DNA of 64,000 nucleotides from DASRAJ01 sp035638255 (GCA_035638255.1 DASRAJ010000051.1:38768-102767), one strand, 5' to 3'; shown: positions 7,152-17,377, numbered from the stretch's first letter. Made by a program: numbers and translations. Notes: generated from the sequence alone by a model not told the origin.

Positions 7152-9560
7152 ATGCTGAAAAACTATTACAAGATTGCATGGCGGAATATTCGTAAGCGCT
7201 TCTTCTATTCATCTCTTAATATCCTTGGCTTGTCCATAGGAATTCTGTTCACGCTTTTGATCGGAGCGTATGTGTGGAATGAACTCAGGGTGAACAGAAC
7301 ATTACGCAATGCAGAAAACCAATACTTCCTTGAAAGCGAGTGGAAAGATCCGCGCATGGGTCAACCGCTAACTACGGCTGCTCCGCTTGCGAAGAGGTTG
7401 AAAGAAGACTACCCCAATCTCGTCGCTAACTATTACCGGTGGGATGGCATCACTTCAGGGGTTTCAAAAGATGACAAGCATTTCAGAGAAAATATTCAGT
7501 TGGGCGACAGCACGTTGCTTTCCATGTATGGATTTGGATTGCTGTATGGTGATGCACGAACAGCGCTGAACAATCCGTATTCCGTTGTAATCACGAAGGA
7601 AGGAGCGATGAAATATTTCGGTAAAACGGATATCGTAAATGAAACAATTTCCATTCAGAGTTTCTCAGGTACTGATCATGATTTTATAATTACAGGAGTG
7701 TTGAAGGATATTCCCGAAAACTCGGTGACTCAAATCAACGCTGCGAATCATAACATGCTTTTCATTCCAACGAACACATCTTCTTACTTCAACAGGGCAG
7801 ATTTTGAATCGTGGAATAACACGGTGTTACCTTCTTACATCGAATTGCAGAAGGGCGTTACCGCAGCAGACCTTCAGAAACCAATCGCCCAACTCATTCA
7901 ACAAAACGCTCCGGATGGAATAAAGAAAAACCTGACAGTTCATCCCGTAGCGCTGACGGCTTACTACCTGCATCAAAACAACGGACTTGTTAAGAGAATG
8001 CTCTATGCTTTGTCCTTTGTTGGACTGTTTATTTTATTGATGGCGATCATCAATTTCATTAATATTTCCATCAGCAGCTCATCATCGCGAATCAAAGAAA
8101 TTGGTTTGCGCAAAGTTCTCGGTGGAATAAGGAAGCAAATCATCTTTCAATTCCTCACTGAATCTGTTCTTCTTGTTTTGTTCGCAATGATATTGGCCGT
8201 TTCTGCATACCCTTTAGCGCGACCTTACTTTTCAGAATTAGTAGGAAAGAAAATTCCGGGGTTTACTTCATTCCCTCTCTATTTCATTTTCATCCCCGCA
8301 ATTCTTGTTTTAGTTGTTGGAATCTTGGCTGGGCTTTACCCTGCCATCAGGCTCTCTTCCCTGAAATCTTCTGAGTCAATTAAAGGAAAAATAAAAACAG
8401 TAAAAGAAAATGTGCTGCTGAGAAAATCTTTAGCAGGTTTTCAATTCTGCATCGCAAGTGTGGTGATGATTGCTGCCTTCGTGGTTTCCCGTCAGGTATC
8501 GTACTTCTTCAGTCAGAGTCTTGGTTACAATAAGGAATACATCGTTTCATCGCAAGTGCCTCGTGACTGGTCGCCCCGGGGTGTGAAGAAAATAGAAACG
8601 ATTCGCAACGAGTTGGCCTCTATGCCTCAGATCAGCAGTGCTACCTTATCGTTTGAAATCCCCAATGGAAATAATGGCGGCCAGGTTCCTGTGTATCGCG
8701 CCGGTGAAGATTCTGCGCACGCCATCACTACAGATATGCTGGTGAGTGATGAAAATTACGTCGCCACTTATGAGGTGCCCATGAAAGCCGGTGTCTTTTT
8801 CGCAGCAGGTGATGCCCTCGATTCTACCAAAGCCGTGTTGAATGAAAAAGCGATACACGAGCTCGGCTGGCAGAATGCTGAAGAAGCCGTTGGCAAACAG
8901 GTTAGAATTCCGGGTGGAAATTTTGTGTATACCATCACGGGCGTGGTCAGCGATTTTCACTTTGCATCCATGCAACAGCAAATTCGGCCCATCATCTTTT
9001 TTCATGTTCACCTCGTGAACAGGTATCGCTTCCTGTCATTTAAAATTAGACCCGGCAATATTGCAAGCACCATAGATGCAATACAAAAGAAATGGGCGGT
9101 GCTTCTTCCGGGAAGCTCATTTGAGTACACCTTCATGGACGAGACGTTGAAGATAATGTACATGACAGAACTTCAACTTAAGAAATCAGCATACATAGCG
9201 ACACTGCTTTCACTCATCATTGTTTTGCTTGGTGTGCTGGGTCTCGTTTCATTGAGCATTCAAAAGAGAACCAAAGAGATTGGTGTAAGAAAAGTCTTGG
9301 GCGCTTCGGTGAGCAGCATTATGTCTCTTTTTATGAAAGAAATTTTATGGGTGATACTCGTCGCGGGAATTGTTGCTTGTCCGATAGCATGGTTGATCAT
9401 GAATAGTTGGTTGAGTGATTATGCATATAGGATTCCACTCACGGCGGAACCATTTGTGATTTCCGTTGCGGGATTGGTATTGATCACGGCTTTGCTGATT
9501 GTCATTCAAACATTGAAAGCAGGAACTGATAGCCCTGTGAAAAGTTTGCGAACGGAATGA
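7152..9560 (+). CDS. FtsX/MacB-type ABC permease 1
   Basis: An 802-residue inner-membrane permease with duplicated architecture: N-terminal helix (about 18-40), periplasmic MacB-PCD domain (about 45-270), FtsX helix bundle (about 275-410, with the coupling motif EIGLRKVLGG), a further helix near 430, a second periplasmic domain (about 460-660) and a second FtsX bundle (EIGVRKVLGAS, about 690-795). It ends SPVKSLRTE like its paralogues. The family extrudes or mobilises substrates from the periplasm or inner-membrane leaflet with a partner ATPase. Its substrate cannot be told from sequence. Confidence 0.92.
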   Translation: MLKNYYKIAWRNIRKRFFYSSLNILGLSIGILFTLLIGAYVWNELRVNRTLRNAENQYFLESEWKDPRMGQPLTTAAPLAKRLKEDYPNLVANYYRWDGITSGVSKDDKHFRENIQLGDSTLLSMYGFGLLYGDARTALNNPYSVVITKEGAMKYFGKTDIVNETISIQSFSGTDHDFIITGVLKDIPENSVTQINAANHNMLFIPTNTSSYFNRADFESWNNTVLPSYIELQKGVTAADLQKPIAQLIQQNAPDGIKKNLTVHPVALTAYYLHQNNGLVKRMLYALSFVGLFILLMAIINFINISISSSSSRIKEIGLRKVLGGIRKQIIFQFLTESVLLVLFAMILAVSAYPLARPYFSELVGKKIPGFTSFPLYFIFIPAILVLVVGILAGLYPAIRLSSLKSSESIKGKIKTVKENVLLRKSLAGFQFCIASVVMIAAFVVSRQVSYFFSQSLGYNKEYIVSSQVPRDWSPRGVKKIETIRNELASMPQISSATLSFEIPNGNNGGQVPVYRAGEDSAHAITTDMLVSDENYVATYEVPMKAGVFFAAGDALDSTKAVLNEKAIHELGWQNAEEAVGKQVRIPGGNFVYTITGVVSDFHFASMQQQIRPIIFFHVHLVNRYRFLSFKIRPGNIASTIDAIQKKWAVLLPGSSFEYTFMDETLKIMYMTELQLKKSAYIATLLSLIIVLLGVLGLVSLSIQKRTKEIGVRKVLGASVSSIMSLFMKEILWVILVAGIVACPIAWLIMNSWLSDYAYRIPLTAEPFVISVAGLVLITALLIVIQTLKAGTDSPVKSLRTE

Positions 9561-9619
9561 AATGGTGAATGGTGAATGAGTGAATAGTGAATAAAGAAAA
9601 TGGAAATCAAAAAAGACCT

Positions 9620-9704
9620 CCGCTGCCTCTGACTCCCTAAAGGGAGAACCGCCGCGCTCAAGATGCGTGAGCAGTTCCTCCTTCAGGAGGTTAGGAGGTT
9701 GCGA
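9620..9704 (+). repeat. Dispersed inverted-repeat element, copy B
   Basis: It begins CCGCTGCCTCTGACTCCC, continues TAAAGGGAGAACCGC and ends near GGTTAGGAGG; the ends CCTCTGACTCC and GGAGGTTAGGAGG are roughly complementary. It fills most of the gap between permeases 1 and 2. Confidence 0.65.
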
Positions 9705-9729
9705 GAGATAGTAAACTAAATATTCAATC

Positions 9730-12174
9730 ATGAAAAACAATTATCTCCTCATCGCCCTTCGCAATATCCTCAAGAGAAAAGGGTATGCATTCCTCAACAT
9801 TGCTGGTTTAGCGATCGGCATGGCATGTTGTCTTTTGTTGTTTCAGTATGTGGCGTATGAAAAAAGCTATGACACTTTTGAAAAGAATGCTGACAACATT
9901 GTTCGGCTTCGTGTTGATGCCTACCAGCGAGGAAAGCTATCGTGGCAATCAGCGACAGTGTATCCGGCGATAGCTCCCACCATAAAAAAAGATTTTCCGG
10001 AAGTGGAGAATTTCTGTCGCCTTATTGATGCAAATCTTCTTATCTCCAATGATGATCGCAACATACGATACAATGAGCGCCAGGGATACTTTGCTGATAC
10101 GGCCTTCATCTCCATGTTTGATTTGAATGTAAAAGAAGGTGGCGGCCCAAATTCGCTGGAAGGACCACGCAAGATGATGATCTCGGAAACGATGGCGAAA
10201 AAATATTTTGGTGACGAAGACCCTCTCGGAAAAAAACTGATGATTCGTGATACACGCTTTACAGATGCTTATGAAATCACGGGCGTCTTTAAAGATTTTC
10301 CCGGTAACTCCCATTTTGTGGTCAACTACCTGGTTTCCTATTCCACGCTCGGCGCGATTTTGAGAGCGCAGGGCGACACTACCAATGCTTCTGAAACTTC
10401 ATGGGGCTGGTACGATTACTATGCTTACCTGCAACTGAAACCCGGCACCGATTACAAAAAACTCGAAGCAAAACTTCCTGCATTTACTGACCGCTACATG
10501 AACAGCAGGGAGGTGGCAAGAACGCGTAACTTCAGAAACGAATTGTATCTGATTCCACTCTCTGACATTCACCTCTATTCGAACTTCAACCAGGAAGCAG
10601 AAGTAAACGGCAATGGTCAGTCCGTCTCCTTCATTTTCCTCATTGCATTCCTGATCATCTTCATCGCATGGATCAACTACATCAACCTTGCAACGAGTCG
10701 TTCAGTGGAGAGAGCAAGAGAGATCGGTGTAAGAAAAGTTCTTGGAGCTGCCCGAAGAAATTTGATCCAGCAATTCATGATGGAAAGTTTTCTCATCAAC
10801 TTGTTTGCGTTGTTCATTGCCATCATAATTTTCTTTGTCGCATCACCTGCATTTAATCACCTGATCGGGAGAAGCACCGATGTGATTTATTCGATGCCGT
10901 TTTCTTACTGGTCAGGATTCATCTCACTGTTCCTGCTCGGAACATTTTTATTAGGATTGTATCCTGCATTTGTGATTTCAGGTTTTGCTCCGGTAAGTGT
11001 GCTGAAGGGTGCATTCAAAACAAGCAACCGCGGAGCAGGTTTGCGCAAAGGACTTATCATAGGACAATTCGTGACGTCTCTTGTGCTAATTGCGGGAACG
11101 ATCATTGTGTTTCAGCAGGTGAACTATATGCGCAACCAGAAACTCGGTTTCAACATGGCTCAAACGGTCGTGCTGCAAGCGCCGCAAACGCTTCCTGACT
11201 CTGTTTATCTTGGAGTGTTTCAGCCATTCAGGAATGAAGTGATGCACATTCAAAATGTGAAGAGCATTTCATCTTCCACCAATGTAATGGGTCAGGAAGA
11301 TTATTGGACGAATGGCTATGTAAAAGTTGATGAGGCAGATAACAATTCGCTCACGCTCTACAACCTTGGAGTGGATTATGATTTCATCCATGATTACGAT
11401 TTGCACGTGGTGGCGGGAAGAACCTTCTCTAAAGACTTCGGTACCGATAGTTCTGCCGTCTTGCTGAATGAAACTGCCATTGAGCGATTAGGGTATACCA
11501 AAGCGGAGGATGCGCTGCAGAAAAGAATAACTGCAGGTGGCGACACATTTCACGTGATTGGTGTGCTCAGCAATTTTCACCAGCAGGGATTGCAAAAAGC
11601 AATTGAGCCGATGTGTTTTCAACTGCGACCAAGGATCGGAAATTTTTATTCCATCAAACTCGATGCGGCAGATGTTCACCAAACGATCGCTTCGATTCAG
11701 GCATCGTGGAATAGATTTTTCCCGAATGACCCGTTCGATTATTTCTTCCTCGATGAAAACTTCAACCAGCAGTATGCTTCCAATGAATTGTTTGGAAAAG
11801 TGTTTGGCTTGTTCGCCTTCCTTGCCATCCTCATTGCCTGTTTCGGGTTGATGGGGTTAACTGCTTACAGCGTTGCACAGCGAACGAAAGAAATAGGAGT
11901 ACGCAAAGTGCTCGGAGCCTCTGTGCAAAATATTTTATCCATGGTCTCCAAAGATTTCCTGAAACTCATTCTCATTGCGATAGTGATTGCTGTACCGCTT
12001 GCATTCCTGGTGATGCAGCGATGGTTGCAGGATTTTGCTTATCGCGTAAATATCCAGTGGTGGGTGTTTGTATGCGCAGGAATTATTGCGCTCGTGATCG
12101 CAATCATCACGATCAGTTTGCAGGCGATGAAGGCAGCGATTGCCAACCCGGTGAAATCATTACGAACAGAATAA
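9730..12174 (+). CDS. FtsX/MacB-type ABC permease 2
   Basis: An 814-residue paralogue of the preceding permease with the same two-fold plan: N-terminal helix (FLNIAGLAIGMACCLLLF), periplasmic domain, FtsX bundle with EIGVRKVLGAARR, second periplasmic domain, and a second FtsX bundle with EIGVRKVLGASVQN, ending ANPVKSLRTE. It is closest in its C-terminal half to the relic at 6817 and to the damaged copy at 12187. The gene starts 26 nt after repeat copy B and is followed within 12 nt by the next permease gene. Confidence 0.92.
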   Translation: MKNNYLLIALRNILKRKGYAFLNIAGLAIGMACCLLLFQYVAYEKSYDTFEKNADNIVRLRVDAYQRGKLSWQSATVYPAIAPTIKKDFPEVENFCRLIDANLLISNDDRNIRYNERQGYFADTAFISMFDLNVKEGGGPNSLEGPRKMMISETMAKKYFGDEDPLGKKLMIRDTRFTDAYEITGVFKDFPGNSHFVVNYLVSYSTLGAILRAQGDTTNASETSWGWYDYYAYLQLKPGTDYKKLEAKLPAFTDRYMNSREVARTRNFRNELYLIPLSDIHLYSNFNQEAEVNGNGQSVSFIFLIAFLIIFIAWINYINLATSRSVERAREIGVRKVLGAARRNLIQQFMMESFLINLFALFIAIIIFFVASPAFNHLIGRSTDVIYSMPFSYWSGFISLFLLGTFLLGLYPAFVISGFAPVSVLKGAFKTSNRGAGLRKGLIIGQFVTSLVLIAGTIIVFQQVNYMRNQKLGFNMAQTVVLQAPQTLPDSVYLGVFQPFRNEVMHIQNVKSISSSTNVMGQEDYWTNGYVKVDEADNNSLTLYNLGVDYDFIHDYDLHVVAGRTFSKDFGTDSSAVLLNETAIERLGYTKAEDALQKRITAGGDTFHVIGVLSNFHQQGLQKAIEPMCFQLRPRIGNFYSIKLDAADVHQTIASIQASWNRFFPNDPFDYFFLDENFNQQYASNELFGKVFGLFAFLAILIACFGLMGLTAYSVAQRTKEIGVRKVLGASVQNILSMVSKDFLKLILIAIVIAVPLAFLVMQRWLQDFAYRVNIQWWVFVCAGIIALVIAIITISLQAMKAAIANPVKSLRTE

Positions 12175-12186
12175 AATTTTTCTGCC

Positions 12187-13552
12187 ATGATCAAGAACTA
12201 TTTTAAAACCGCTTTCAGAAATCTGTGGAAGAATAAAACTTTCGGATTTCTAAACATCATCGGATTGGGAGTGGGTATTGCTTGTGCTGCGCTTATCCTG
12301 CTGTGGGTGGAGGATGAAGTAAGCTACAATGCTTCATTTAAGAACCGTGATAATATTTATGCCCTCCTTGAGAATCAAACATACGATGGAAAAATATACA
12401 CGTTCGCCGCTATGCCTGGTCCGTTCGCTCCCGTTGCGCAAGCAGAAATTCCCGGCATACTAAGAGCGGCGCGTACCGATTGGGGAAATCGCTACGTATT
12501 CGCTCTCGGTGAGAAAACAACATCTGAATATGGGATGATGGCTGATTCGCAGTTGTTCAAAATTTTTTCTCTGCAGTTTCTTCACGGCGATCACAGGACA
12601 GCATTCAATGATGTTCACGCGATTGTGATTTCAGAAATGATGGCGAAAAAATATTTTGGAGGTGAAGACCCCGTGGGAAAAACATTGAAGGTGAACAATA
12701 CGGATGAGTACAAAATCACGGGAGTATTTAAAGACTTTCCTTACAACACTTCCTACTCGTTTGATTGGCTGATACCATTCAAAAATTTTGATGAGCAAAA
12801 TCCGTGGCTGAAAGATTGGAGGTCGAACGGGGTTCAAACTTTTGTTGAACTGGAGTCGAATGCAGACCGAAATCTGCTGAATGACAAGCTGAAAAATTTC
12901 ATCCAAACCAAAGACACTTCTGCTGCCGCTCATCCTTTTCTTTTTTCCATCAATGACTGGCGGTTGCGCAGCAACTTCACCGGGGGAGCTTTTCACCATG
13001 AATCCCAATTACCATTACTCTGATATTTTCATGAAAATAAAACCGGAAAACACAGCGCCAACACTTGGCAATATTGAGAAGGCTTTTAAAAAATTATTTC
13101 CCTTCCGGCCATATCAATACCATTTTAAGGATGCCAATAATGAAGAACAATATGCGAAGGAAGCGAAGTGGAAACAGATCATTTCATTTGGTGCGATTCT
13201 CACCATTCTTATATCATGCATCGGTCTCTTTGGATTGATCATGCTCTCTGCGGAAAAACGCGTTAAGGAAATTGGCATTCGTAAAGTGTTAGGTGCTTCT
13301 GTCACAGTGATCGTGAGAATTATCTCGGGAGATTTCTTAAAGCTGGTGATGCTCGCTGCAATCATCGCAACTCCTGCAGCATGGTGGGTCATGAACAAAT
13401 GGCTGGAAAACTATCCGTACAGAGTCAGCATCAGTTGGTGGATGTTTGTTTTTTCGGCCGCCATGGTTTTAGTGATTGCATTTCTCACGATGAGTGTGCA
13501 GTCTTTCAAAGCTGCTATTGCGAACCCGGTGAAGTCACTTCGAACAGAATAA
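12187..13552 (+). pseudogene. FtsX-type permease 3 with internal deletion and frame change
   Basis: The first frame (12187-13023) encodes the N-terminal helix and first periplasmic domain up to LRSNFTGG, then runs out of frame. The second frame resumes at about 12985 (LFTMNPNYHYSDIFMKI) and encodes the end of the second periplasmic domain, the last FtsX bundle (EIGIRKVLGAS) and the ANPVKSLRTE ending. Compared with the 802- and 814-residue paralogues, about 330 residues are missing (first FtsX bundle and most of the second periplasmic domain). The junction falls at about 12975-12990. This is either a decayed gene or an assembly collapse between repeated permease sequences. Confidence 0.85.
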
Positions 13553-13587
13553 AACAAATGATAGTACTAACCATTAAAAAAACTAAA

Positions 13588-14313
13588 ATGGAAAACACCT
13601 CAATGGCACAACCAACAGAAGAAAAATTACAACCCTCAGCATCTGCAGATAAGCTGATAGAATTAAAAGGCATAACAAAATGGTATCCTGTGGGAGGAGG
13701 AAGAACGTACATCCTCAACAACATTGATCTTGATGTGAACGAGGGAGAATTTATTTCCGTAATGGGACCATCAGGTTCGGGGAAGTCCACGCTGCTTCAC
13801 ATCATCGGCATGCTCGATGAGCCATCAGAAGGAGAGTATTATTTCCTGGAGAAGAATGTTTTTTACCTGAAGGAAAAGCAGCGCTCTCAGCTTTACAAAG
13901 AGCATATCGGGTTCGTTTTCCAGGCATACCATCTCATTGATGAATTGACAGTGTATGAAAACATAGAGGCGCCACTGATCTATCAAAACATCAAAGGGGC
14001 AGAACGCAAGGCTATGGTTGCCGATATGCTTGATCGCTTCCAGATTGTAGGCAAGAAAGATCTTTTCCCTGTACAGCTTTCAGGAGGGCAGCAACAGCAA
14101 GTAGGTGTTGCGCGGGCGCTGATTGCAAAACCAAAACTCTTATTGGCAGATGAGCCAACAGGCAATCTGAATTCAAAGCAGGGTGAAACCATCATGGAAT
14201 TATTCAGTCAACTGAACAAAGAAGGAGTCACCATTATTCAGGTGACGCACTCTGAAAAAAATGCTTCTTATGGAACGCGAATCATCAACTTACTCGATGG
14301 AAGAATTGTGTGA
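13588..14313 (+). CDS. ABC transporter ATP-binding protein, second copy
   Basis: A 241-residue ATPase from the ATG at 13588 (MENTSMAQ); the frame is open further upstream but that part overlaps the permease gene. Walker A GPSGSGKST, Q-loop VFQAYHLIDELTVYENIEAP, signature LSGGQQQQVGVARA, Walker B LLLADEPTG, H-loop QVTHSEKN. Two deviations from the upstream ATPase: the residue after the signature is Q rather than R, and the D-loop reads GNLNS instead of GNLDS. Its place after the damaged permease suggests that it was that permease's partner and may now serve permeases 1 and 2. Confidence 0.9.
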   Translation: MENTSMAQPTEEKLQPSASADKLIELKGITKWYPVGGGRTYILNNIDLDVNEGEFISVMGPSGSGKSTLLHIIGMLDEPSEGEYYFLEKNVFYLKEKQRSQLYKEHIGFVFQAYHLIDELTVYENIEAPLIYQNIKGAERKAMVADMLDRFQIVGKKDLFPVQLSGGQQQQVGVARALIAKPKLLLADEPTGNLNSKQGETIMELFSQLNKEGVTIIQVTHSEKNASYGTRIINLLDGRIV

Positions 14314-14423
14314 TGAAGTCCCTGAGAAGTTGTTTGTCCGCAGGACTCCGGGAGGAAATGTTCGGTTGAGGTGTCATGGTGAGCACATTTTAAATCGAGT
14401 TCTTTGGGAATGCCATTCACCCG

Positions 14424-14510
14424 CGCTGCACCTCTAACTCCTGAAGGAGAACCCCTCTCGCACTCGTGGGCGCGGAGGGCCTCCCCTTTAGGGGTCGGGG
14501 GCTACGGGCG
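14424..14510 (+). repeat. Dispersed inverted-repeat element, copy C
   Basis: It contains CGCTGCACCTCTAACTCC, TGAAGGAGAACC and a complementary 3' half ending near TTTAGGGGTCGGGGG. Same orientation as copy B. It lies in the 341-nt gap between the second ATPase and the TolC-like gene; the rest of that gap holds TTCGACTGAGCTTAGGATG (14563-14581), a short sequence that also looks repetitive, and no gene. Confidence 0.6.
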
Positions 14511-14654
14511 GGTGTGTCATAAGCAGCGCCGTCGAACCATTATGCAAGAGCCACCTGCATATCCTTCGACTGAGCTTAGGATGACAATTGCACAAATAAA
14601 TTTTCTCAATAATTTCCAAACAGCTTCTGATATAAATTATTACAACCCAAAAAA

Positions 14655-16085
14655 ATGACTGCGATGAAAAGAATTTTTGTTTGCATGGCTCTTGCCATGT
14701 ATCTAACGGTAAGCTTTGCACAGGATAGTGACTCACTCACTTTGCAGCAATGTATTCAAACGGCCATAAAAAATAACCTCGATGTGAGGCAAAGTGAATT
14801 GCAAATGCAAACAGCAGAAGTCTTTTCTGCGCAGGCGAGATCAAACCTTCTTCCGGCGATATTCGGAAATGCAACCCATGGAATTAACCAGGGAAGAAGC
14901 ATAGATCCTTACACAAATACCTACATCAATCAGCAGGTAAATTTTGCAACCTATGGAGTGAATGGAAGCGTGGTGCTGTTCAACGGCTTTGGCTTGATAA
15001 ATAGTGCGAAACAAAATTCACTCGCTTATGATGCAAGCAAGATGGATTTTCAGCAGGCAAAAGATAACCTCACCATCAACGTCATTGTGGCGTATTTGCA
15101 GGTGCTCACTGAAAATGACCTGTTGGCTTCAGCGCAAAATCAAATGACTGTTTCTCAGAAACAAGTTGACCGGCTGGAAGAATTAAATAAGCAGGGAGCA
15201 ATAGTTCCCTCACTGATGTATGATTTGAAAGGACAATTAGCCAACGATAAGCTTGCCATCATCAACACTCAAAACACATTGGATCAGGCAAAGATTACTC
15301 TGTCGCAACTGATGAATGCTCCTTACAATGGAAATCTCCAGGTGCAATCACTCACTGCCGAACAATTCTCAGCTATCTATGATCAAACACCCGATAAAAT
15401 TTATGCGACGGCTCAGCAGCAATTAGCAATGGTGAAAGCAGCAGACCTTCATCTGCAAAGCGCAGAAAAAGGATTAGCAGCAGCGCGCTCCAACTTTTAC
15501 CCGGTATTGTCACTCAACGGCGGAGTGAACACCAATTACTCAAACGCTGCATTGCAAAGTATTTTTCAAAATACTGCGGATATTACCACAACAGACTATG
15601 TTGTGGTGGATGGAAATCAACTGCCGGTGATCACACAACAACAAAATTTTCTCTCTGAAAAAATTCCCTACCGAAATCAGCTTGAAAATAATCTGAGCAC
15701 ATCTGTGAGTGTTGGCCTGAGCATTCCGATCTTCAATTCATTCACGGCAAAACATCGCGTCGAGCTTGCGAAGATCAATGTGGAGAATGCTACTGCTGTT
15801 TCTCAAACCACAAGGATTCAATTGAAGCAGGAAATTGATCAGGCTTATTTCAATATGACAGCAGCATATAATCGCTACAAAACTTCGACGGACCAGGTTG
15901 CTGCTTACCGGGAATCTTTTCGCGAAGCAGAAGTACGATTCAATACGGGGGCCAATACTTCAGTAGATTATTTGATTGCAAAGAACAATGCTGATGTTGC
16001 AACACTCAATCTCATCATTGCACGATACGACTATGTGTTGCGCACAAAAATTTTGGATTACTACCAGGGTAAAGCACTGTGGTAA
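14655..16085 (+). CDS. TolC-family outer-membrane efflux protein
   Basis: A 476-residue protein with an N-terminal signal peptide (MKRIFVCMALAMYLTVSFAQ after three extra codons; the second ATG at 14664 is an equally good start). It has two repeated halves rich in long amphipathic helices (QCIQTAIKNNLDVRQSELQMQ and the matching region near 250-300), and the family's C-terminal pattern FREAEVRFNTGANTSVDYLIAKNN. It forms the outer-membrane channel of a tripartite system. It closes the exporter cluster; the gap to the next gene on the opposite strand is only 74 nt. Confidence 0.92.
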   Translation: MTAMKRIFVCMALAMYLTVSFAQDSDSLTLQQCIQTAIKNNLDVRQSELQMQTAEVFSAQARSNLLPAIFGNATHGINQGRSIDPYTNTYINQQVNFATYGVNGSVVLFNGFGLINSAKQNSLAYDASKMDFQQAKDNLTINVIVAYLQVLTENDLLASAQNQMTVSQKQVDRLEELNKQGAIVPSLMYDLKGQLANDKLAIINTQNTLDQAKITLSQLMNAPYNGNLQVQSLTAEQFSAIYDQTPDKIYATAQQQLAMVKAADLHLQSAEKGLAAARSNFYPVLSLNGGVNTNYSNAALQSIFQNTADITTTDYVVVDGNQLPVITQQQNFLSEKIPYRNQLENNLSTSVSVGLSIPIFNSFTAKHRVELAKINVENATAVSQTTRIQLKQEIDQAYFNMTAAYNRYKTSTDQVAAYRESFREAEVRFNTGANTSVDYLIAKNNADVATLNLIIARYDYVLRTKILDYYQGKALW

Positions 16086-16159
16086 AAGGGTTTTGCCACA
16101 TTTGCGAAATCAAAGAAAATATCAAATCTCTCCCTCTCAAAAAAATTTTCGCCTTCTGA

Positions 16160-17275
16160 TCACACCGTAAACCCAATCCTCTTCCTGGACAAATCGAATT
16201 CCCGCTCGTGGAAATTGTAAATCTCAGCGAGTGTCATTTCTTCCTTTACATCTACCTCATGCCCGAGTAATTGCAACAAGTCTTTTGATTTTTCAATTGT
16301 CAGTTCTTTGAATTCATACTTCGCAATCAATCGTCCTTTGCGCAGGAGCGCTTTATCAATCGCAGTAAGGTCCGTATTAAAGGTGCAGATCACCTGGATG
16401 TTGAAGCAATCACTCAGCAGGCCGTCAGATAAATTCAGCAGGTTTGAAACGGCGCTGCTTTCACTGCCGTTGCGCTTCATCAATATGCTTTCAGCGTCTT
16501 CAATGATGAGAATGGAATTCGGGTAATCTTTCAGGAAGGGAACAAACTCGGGGTTGGCAATCCGATCAGCCATGTTCGGCGGAATAAAAATTTTCCGCTT
16601 CGTAGTGACGCCGATGAGATGCCTGATGAACGTAGTTTTCCCCGTGCCGGCTTTGCCATGAAGGATCACAATGCCCTTATCTTCTCTCGTGTTCAGCCGC
16701 TGAAGAATAAGCTCAGCCACGGCAGGAAGATCTTCATTGTAGTTTTTCTCCAAATCAATTTCGGTTTTGCTGATGTCAAAATCTGCCAGCTCAAAACCAT
16801 TAGAGTATGGCTCTACTGAAAGAATGTGCAATTTCTTTTTTTCTTCTCGTTTCTCATCAATGAATCTCGGAATCAGCGTCTTTAATTTTTCAAGAGATGC
16901 TGGCGGTGTTTGGTCAGAATATAAAAGCATCACACCGGAACTCAGGTGAGACTCGGCAAAAAGAAAAGAAAGTATCAGGTTATCATCAAGCAGGAAAACG
17001 CCATTGGTGATCTCCGTACGGTTGTGAAACAAGGTGAACATTTCACTGAATCCAAGGCAACACTTCTGCATGTCATATTCTTTCTTCAGCTCCAGGTACA
17101 ATTCACTTTTATCCACTGACTGAAAAATGTGACGGAAGGGAATGGTTTGATAAAGGGAATAGAAAAGAAATACGGGATGGACATACTCAAAGCGGAGCAG
17201 CATATCCCTGATCTCCTTTGATCCAATTGAAGAAATCAATTGCTTCGCATCAAGTCCCTTTAATTCATTTGGCAT
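16160..17275 (-). CDS. AAA family ATPase
   Basis: A 371-residue protein. Residues 1-200 show no family that I recognise. The C-terminal half is an AAA+ module: Walker A GKAGTGKT, Walker B SILIIEDAE, a sensor-1-like Asn in CTFNTD and an arginine-rich RKGRLIAKYEF segment, then a small helical lid. The arrangement resembles BCS1-like or proteasome-type AAA cores more than DNA-repair ATPases, but no membrane anchor is visible. Monocistronic, on the opposite strand to its neighbours. Role unknown. Confidence 0.8.
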   Translation of the reverse strand: MPNELKGLDAKQLISSIGSKEIRDMLLRFEYVHPVFLFYSLYQTIPFRHIFQSVDKSELYLELKKEYDMQKCCLGFSEMFTLFHNRTEITNGVFLLDDNLILSFLFAESHLSSGVMLLYSDQTPPASLEKLKTLIPRFIDEKREEKKKLHILSVEPYSNGFELADFDISKTEIDLEKNYNEDLPAVAELILQRLNTREDKGIVILHGKAGTGKTTFIRHLIGVTTKRKIFIPPNMADRIANPEFVPFLKDYPNSILIIEDAESILMKRNGSESSAVSNLLNLSDGLLSDCFNIQVICTFNTDLTAIDKALLRKGRLIAKYEFKELTIEKSKDLLQLLGHEVDVKEEMTLAEIYNFHEREFDLSRKRIGFTV

Positions 17276-17369
17276 TGCAGTGAAAAATTGAATTGTAAAA
17301 ATTTACAGTCTCCCTTTTTGGTGAAGTGCCGGACAACAGAAAAACTGAGAATGATTTTTTTTGAGGGCA

Positions 17370-17377
17370 CAAATGTA
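17370..17377 (-). promoter_or_regulatory. -7 element TACATTTG for the AAA ATPase gene
   Basis: On the minus strand this is a perfect TAnnTTTG, 95 nt upstream of the start codon at 17275. The -33 region is T-rich but not a clean TTTG. Confidence 0.4.

Noticed and set aside
14563..14581. TTCGACTGAGCTTAGGATG as a regulatory site
   Set aside because: It looks like a generic short dispersed sequence; a single copy here gives no support for a function.
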